Of a stretch of 9,223 nucleotides of DNA, positions 5,531 through 9,223 are shown in pieces. Positions within the stretch are counted from its first letter, which is position 1. Each line of letters opens with the position of its first letter. This DNA comes from CAZCYE01 sp964502775. GTDB taxonomy: Bacteria > Actinomycetota > Acidimicrobiia > IMCC26256 > PALSA-555. Position numbers and translations under genes: made by a program. Where the stretch lies: contig CAZCYE010000065.1 of NCBI GenBank assembly GCA_964502775.1, positions 1-9,223 on the forward strand. Direction: 5' to 3'. The notes beneath the pieces are model-generated. The model made no database searches. It saw only the letters and a list, made by a program, of their open reading frames with translations, and was not told the DNA's origin.

Positions 5531-7321
5531 TCAGGGCAGCGGTACTCGGGCGGCCGCGTCGCCCAGCGCGTCGTAGAGCGCGGGAGCGAAGACACCGACG
5601 GCCGTCTCCGCCAACGATGTGCACGGCAGTGGCTTGTGCTCGATAGCCGCCCGTGCCGCCATCAACGCTCGCGGGTTGCTGGTGATCCCCCCGTGCGACT
5701 CCCAGGGTGCGCCGGTCTCGATCACATGGCTTTGGGCACCCTCGACATCGGAGTTGTCGGCCGTCACGATCGGGTCCCACGCGCCCGCGATCGACACCGC
5801 ATGGATCCCCTCGGGAAGTCCCCGCGACTGGATCTCGTCGATCACATCCGAGCCCTCGGCCAGCTGCTCGAGGGCCTTGGCCCTTGGGTCAGGGATGGGC
5901 AGCCCGAGCACTTCGTCGGCGACGCCCACGACCTCGGCGAGTGCCCGGCCACTCACCCCGTCGGTGAGCTCCTCGGCCACCGTGGCCAACGTCGAACCAT
6001 CGTGCGGAGTCGCGAAGGTGACCACGGCGCCGATCGGCGGGTACTCGGACTCATGGCCCTCCCAGAACTCGATGAGGAACAGGTCAATGACCACCCCGCC
6101 CTGGGAGTGCGCGATGAGGTCGAAGACCCGGCCCGGCTCCTCGAGGGCCGCCGCCTTGAGCTGCTCACTGAGCAGTCGCGCCTTCTCCCGCAGATCGCCG
6201 TAGGTGTCGCGAGCGCCGTAGGTGGCGCGGTCGTCCCGATACGAGAACCAGTGCACATCACCGGAGCGGTAGCCCAGCGCACGGGTGGACAAGTCGAAAC
6301 TGGGGCCCTTCGGCGCGTCGCGGTGGCTCTCGATCCCACCGACCGCGAGCAGGGCATTGCCCGAGCCACCCGTTCCGTCCGCGGGCGGCGCATCGTCTTG
6401 GCATTCCCGTGTGAGCCATTCGAACAAGGCGCCGCCGAAGCGGACGACGGCCAAGAAGGCCCGTCCCAACGGAGAGATCACGAGCTCGGCGAAGTCGACG
6501 ACCTCGTCGACGACCTGGCGCGCCAGTGCCCGCAGTGGGCCCGCGAGCTTCGACGCGAGCACCGCGGCCGCACCACCGAGGTCCGCGAGGAGCCCGAGCC
6601 CCGCCTCCAGGAAGCTGCTCACCGCATCGCACACGAACGAGAAGGGTCCGCAGCTCCCACCCCCGCCCAAGCCGAGTTCCTCGAGCAGTGCCTGCTTGTC
6701 GGCCTCGCTCACGACCACGGGCGGCTTGGCCCGCTCGCCGGCGGGCACCAGGCGCACCAGCTTGGTGAGGTCCCGGGGACGGAACAGGATCATCGGGTCG
6801 AGGTAGCGATCGCCGAGGCGCAGCCCGAAGTGCAGAACTCCGGCGGTGTGGTCCGGTCCGAGGCCGCCGGCGACGCCGACTACCGCGCCCCCGGTCACGG
6901 CCTGCCCTTGCACCACGTCGACGCGAGAGAGGAACGAGTACGAGGTGCGCAAGCCGCCCTGATGCGCCACCACCACGTGCAGCGAACCGGCCACGGAGCC
7001 TGCGAAGCTGACGGTGCCGGGCCCGGCGGCCCGCACCGGCGTTCCGGGTGGGGCCGCGAAGTCGACACCCCGGTGCCCGGAGGCGAAGCGCGACGCCGGC
7101 TCCACGAAGCCCCGCGCCACCCGGCCCGGGACCGGTTCACTCCAGTCGCCAGCAGCGCGATCACCGCGGATCGGGTGGCCCGTGACGCCGACTGCCGGAG
7201 CATCGAGTGCTGACGCCGACGTGGCCAGGGTCGGCGTGGCCAGCACGGCAAACGTGGCGAACGCGGTGAGACCCGCGAGCGCGACCAGCGCGCCTCCAGA
7301 CGCGCGACGACAGCACACCAC
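5531..7321 (-). CDS. Secreted two-domain protein: degenerate M23/LytM domain fused to an alpha/beta-hydrolase (lipase-like) domain
   Basis: The 596-residue protein starts with a signal peptide (about 1-38, cleavage probably after SASA). Residues about 70-178 form an M23/LytM-type domain: HRGVDF (His83, Asp87), AAGPGTVSFAG, LSRVDVVQGQAV and LHFGLRLGDRYLDP (His164), which gives the three M23 zinc ligands. The two other catalytic-histidine positions hold Phe130 (YSFLS instead of YAHLS) and Val162 (VLH instead of HLH), so peptidase activity is doubtful. Residues about 205-305 are helix-prone and hydrophobic, with Cys224, Cys231 and Cys307. Residues about 322-565 look like an alpha/beta-hydrolase: nucleophile elbow AHSQGG (Ser406), TFATPHDGS at 435-443, Asp516 in GAWDPIVT and His543 in ESHGGIT, as in PGAP1/lipase-like proteins. 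The start is GTG at 7321 or, with better spacing from GGGGAG, the adjacent GTG at 7318. An M23 protein in this position is usual in actinobacteria; the hydrolase fusion is the odd part. Confidence 0.88.
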   Translation of the reverse strand: MVCCRRASGGALVALAGLTAFATFAVLATPTLATSASALDAPAVGVTGHPIRGDRAAGDWSEPVPGRVARGFVEPASRFASGHRGVDFAAPPGTPVRAAGPGTVSFAGSVAGSLHVVVAHQGGLRTSYSFLSRVDVVQGQAVTGGAVVGVAGGLGPDHTAGVLHFGLRLGDRYLDPMILFRPRDLTKLVRLVPAGERAKPPVVVSEADKQALLEELGLGGGGSCGPFSFVCDAVSSFLEAGLGLLADLGGAAAVLASKLAGPLRALARQVVDEVVDFAELVISPLGRAFLAVVRFGGALFEWLTRECQDDAPPADGTGGSGNALLAVGGIESHRDAPKGPSFDLSTRALGYRSGDVHWFSYRDDRATYGARDTYGDLREKARLLSEQLKAAALEEPGRVFDLIAHSQGGVVIDLFLIEFWEGHESEYPPIGAVVTFATPHDGSTLATVAEELTDGVSGRALAEVVGVADEVLGLPIPDPRAKALEQLAEGSDVIDEIQSRGLPEGIHAVSIAGAWDPIVTADNSDVEGAQSHVIETGAPWESHGGITSNPRALMAARAAIEHKPLPCTSLAETAVGVFAPALYDALGDAAARVPLP

Positions 7322-7325
7322 AACG

Positions 7326-7331
7326 CTCCCC
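7326..7331 (-). promoter_or_regulatory. Ribosome binding site of the M23/hydrolase gene
   Basis: GGGGAG on the minus strand lies four bases from the GTG at 7321-7319 and seven bases from the next GTG at 7318-7316. The second spacing is the normal one, so translation may begin one codon later than annotated. Confidence 0.5.
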
Positions 7332-7397
7332 GGGGACGCGGACGGTCAGCGGGGAAGCGCGGAGGAGTGCGTCAGTCGATTGCCGGCGAGACCACCC

Positions 7398-7439
7398 GGC
7401 TCACCGGCGTGAGACCCACACGGCCCGCGCGCGTGAGCC
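7398..7439 (-). repeat. 7-bp perfect inverted repeat in the gap before the M23/hydrolase gene
   Basis: GGCTCAC at 7398-7404 pairs with GTGAGCC at 7433-7439. A smaller competing hairpin, TCAC-CGGC-GTGA, sits at 7401-7412, so only one of the two can form at a time. The element is about 80-120 bases upstream of the M23/hydrolase start and just after the sigma-factor gene. It has no T-tract, so it is not a typical intrinsic terminator. In such GC-rich DNA a match of this size can be chance. I see nothing else in the 190-base gap apart from the ribosome binding site. Confidence 0.35.
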
Positions 7440-7511
7440 CGTCTCGGAACTCGTCACGCGAACGGGCGTGCGAGCGCTCGCCGCGCGATGCGGAGCGCCT
7501 CTCGGCGAAGA

Positions 7512-8300
7512 TCAGCCGGTCGGGGTGAGGCGCGCGCGGAGCTGGAGGATCGCCTTGGTGTGGATCTGGCAGACCCGGCTCTCGGTGACGCCGAGCACCG
7601 ACCCGATCTCGGCGAGCGTGAGGCTCTCGTAGTAGTAGAGCGTGAGCACGAGCCGCTCCCGGTCGGGCATCCGGTTGATCGCGTCCGCGAGGAGGGTCTT
7701 CATCTCGTCCATCTCGAAGGCCTCGACGGGGTCGTTGGTCTTGTCGGCCACCATGTCGCCGACCGTGGCCGTTCCCCCGTCGCCGGGGCCCCGCGCACCG
7801 AGGAGCTCGTCGAGGGCGACGAGGCCGGTGAACGACACCTGCGACAGCACCTGGCCGAGCTCGGCCTCGGTCATGTCGAGCTCGGCCGCGACCTCTCGCT
7901 CCTCGGGCGTGCGGCGCAGCTCGCCCTCGAGCTTGGAGTAGGCCCGTTCGACCGCACGCGCCTTGGCCCGCACCGAGCGGGGGACCCAGTCGATCGAGCG
8001 CAGCTCGTCGATGATCGCGCCCTTGATGCGCGAGATGGCGTAGGTCTCGAACTTGAACCCGCGCTCCAGGTCGAACTTGTCGATGGCGTCGATGAGGCCG
8101 AAGATTCCGTAGCTCACCAGATCCGACTGGTCGATGCTCTGGGGCAGACCGGCCGCGACGCGCCCGGCCACGAACTTCACCAACGGCGAGTAGTGGATGA
8201 TGAGCCGCTCGCGGGCCTCCGTGGTCCCGTTGGCCTTGTAGGCCGACCACAGGTCGTTGACGATGTCGGCAGCGTCGGTGGCGTCGGTGAGCTCAGGCAC
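7512..8300 (-). CDS. whiG: RNA polymerase sigma factor, WhiG/FliA family (group 3)
   Basis: The 262-residue protein has the standard length and three-domain layout of a FliA/WhiG sigma factor. Region 2 is about 29-112, with LVKFVAGRVAAGLP, DLVSYGIFGLIDAIDKFD at 60-77, FKFETYAISRIKGAIIDELR (core and -10 recognition) and DWVPRSVR at 104-111. Region 3 is about 113-165, with RRTPEEREVAAELDM at 129-143. Region 4 is about 200-256, with the helix-turn-helix TLAEIGSVLGVTESRVCQIHTKAI for -35 recognition. In Streptomyces WhiG directs early sporulation genes and is held by the anti-sigma factor RsiG with cyclic di-GMP; in flagellated bacteria FliA drives late flagellar genes. Which applies here cannot be told, as no anti-sigma gene is in the window. 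The GTG at 8300-8298 overlaps the recombinase stop (8295-8293) by 8 bases, in the order GTG-CC-TGA, suggesting coupled translation. Confidence 0.93.
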   Translation of the reverse strand: MPELTDATDAADIVNDLWSAYKANGTTEARERLIIHYSPLVKFVAGRVAAGLPQSIDQSDLVSYGIFGLIDAIDKFDLERGFKFETYAISRIKGAIIDELRSIDWVPRSVRAKARAVERAYSKLEGELRRTPEEREVAAELDMTEAELGQVLSQVSFTGLVALDELLGARGPGDGGTATVGDMVADKTNDPVEAFEMDEMKTLLADAINRMPDRERLVLTLYYYESLTLAEIGSVLGVTESRVCQIHTKAILQLRARLTPTG

Positions 8301-9198
8301 GGGGATGGGTGGCCTCGTAGACCGCTTGGAGGCGGTCACGGGTGAGGTGGGTGTAGATCTGGGTCGTGGCCACATCGGCGTGACCGAGCAGCTCTTGGAC
8401 CACACGCAGGTCGGCGCCGCCCTCGAGCAGGTGCGTGGCGTACGCGTGGCGCAGCGCGTGGGGGTGCAGGACCTGCCCATCGGCCAGCGGATGGCGCTCG
8501 AGGATTCGGCGCGCCTCGCGCTCGGAGAGCTGGGCCCCGCGCCGGCCGAGGAACACCACGTCGGGGGCCCGGGCCGGGATCACGAGCAGATGCCGCCCGT
8601 ACGTGAGGTACTCCGCGAGCGCCTCGGTTGCGGGCGCGCCGATGGGCACCCGGCGCACGCGGGCGCGCTTGCCTGTGACCGTGACATGGGCGTGGTCGAG
8701 GTTCACGTCGGGGAGCGCGAGCGAGCAGCACTCCCCCACCCGGAGGCCGGCACCGTAGAGCAGTTCCAGCACCGCCCGATCCCGCAGTGCGAGGGCGAGG
8801 GCCACCGGGTTGGCGTCGCCCAGGTCGGCGGCCCCGGGCATGGCGTCGAGCATCGTCGCGGTCTCGGTGTCGCTGGGGACGCGGGGGAGTCGCTGTGTGC
8901 CCTTGGGGCTGCGCAGTGACCGGCCGGGGTCGACCGCAAGGAGACCCCGGCGGCGCAGGTGCCGGAACAACGCGCGCACCACGGCCGCCTTGCGGGCCAC
9001 CGACCGGCGGCCGAGACCCCGGGTGGTGAGATAGGCGAGGTACCGGCGCAGCGTCTTGTGGTCGGCGTCGGCCGGACGGGGGCAACCGCCGCGCTCGGCC
9101 CACGTGGTGAACTCGGCGGCATCATGGGCATACGCCCTGCGGGTGTGCTCGCTGCGGGCGCCGAGCGAGTCGACGAAACCGTCGAGGTCCCAGGGCAT
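8293..9198 (-). CDS. xerC: Tyrosine recombinase, XerC/XerD type
   Basis: This site-specific recombinase would resolve chromosome dimers at a dif site. The N-terminal SAM-like DNA-binding domain covers about residues 5-90 (numbered from the TTG at 9207), with RSEHTRRAYAHDAAEFTTWA and RRSVARKAAVVRALFRHL. The catalytic domain is complete: Arg156 in YGAGLRVGE, Lys180 in VTGK, His250 and Arg253 in HPHALRHAYATHLL, His276 in LLGHADVATTQIYTH, and nucleophile Tyr285. Length (301-304 residues) is normal for Xer proteins. Two starts are possible: ATG at 9198-9196, used here, or TTG at 9207-9205, which has GGGGG six bases upstream. The frame stays open to the window edge, so a start outside is not excluded. 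It is probably the housekeeping Xer of the chromosome, since actinobacteria keep xerC near whiG/rpsB, rather than a phage integrase. XerC versus XerD cannot be settled from this gene alone. Confidence 0.93.
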   Translation of the reverse strand: MPWDLDGFVDSLGARSEHTRRAYAHDAAEFTTWAERGGCPRPADADHKTLRRYLAYLTTRGLGRRSVARKAAVVRALFRHLRRRGLLAVDPGRSLRSPKGTQRLPRVPSDTETATMLDAMPGAADLGDANPVALALALRDRAVLELLYGAGLRVGECCSLALPDVNLDHAHVTVTGKRARVRRVPIGAPATEALAEYLTYGRHLLVIPARAPDVVFLGRRGAQLSEREARRILERHPLADGQVLHPHALRHAYATHLLEGGADLRVVQELLGHADVATTQIYTHLTRDRLQAVYEATHPRA

Positions 9199-9223
9199 GA
9201 ACCCCAACGGTAGCCCCCGAGAC

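Noticed and set aside
5636..7213. 525-residue + strand frame opposite the M23/hydrolase gene
   Set aside because: The minus-strand frame has a signal peptide, M23 motifs and hydrolase motifs; the + strand frame has none and reads as shadow.
8293..9198. Phage or integron integrase as the identity of the tyrosine recombinase
   Set aside because: Size is that of Xer proteins, no attachment site or phage genes are nearby, and the position beside whiG and rpsB fits the chromosomal Xer gene.

Overview
The window is very GC-rich and carries eight confident protein genes, all read on the minus strand, plus one doubtful small + strand ORF. Read 5'->3' on the minus strand (right to left), the order is tyrosine recombinase (xerC type), WhiG/FliA-type sigma factor, secreted M23-like/alpha-beta-hydrolase fusion protein, PQQ-type beta-propeller lipoprotein, rpsB, tsf, pyrH, frr, and the 5' part of a gene best read as cdsA. 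The order xerC - whiG - M23 protein - rpsB - tsf - pyrH - frr - cdsA is a known actinobacterial arrangement (Streptomyces and Mycobacterium keep parts of it). With the frequent GTG starts, this points to an Actinomycetota chromosome. Acidimicrobiia or a related lineage is a guess from protein style, not a demonstrated placement.

Right part (about 7512-9207): a recombinase with a complete R-K-H-R-H-Y catalytic set. Its stop codon overlaps the GTG start of a 262-residue group-3 sigma factor by 8 bases, so the two are probably translated together.

Middle part (about 4049-7321): after a 190-base gap come two exported proteins separated by 15 bases. The first joins a degenerate LytM/M23 domain (zinc ligands kept, both catalytic-histidine positions replaced) to a C-terminal serine hydrolase domain with a visible Ser-Asp-His set. 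The second is a lipoprotein made of a beta-propeller with at least seven PQQ-like repeats. Together they look like a cell-envelope module, and this is the least ordinary part of the window. A 479-base stretch follows (3831-4309). It holds the rpsB leader with small hairpins and a possible 75-residue exported peptide on the + strand whose codon use is poorer in G/C at third positions than its neighbours.

Left part (1-3830): translation and membrane-lipid genes in the usual order. rpsB encodes S2 with a Pro/Ala/Glu-rich tail of about 89 residues containing runs of five and seven prolines, and it overlaps tsf by 8 bases. pyrH and frr follow at short spacing. The window ends inside a gene whose first 161 residues are an acidic, proline-rich, then arginine-rich tail, probably the disordered N-terminus of phosphatidate cytidylyltransferase.

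I saw no tRNA, rRNA, CRISPR array, insertion sequence or clear intrinsic terminator.
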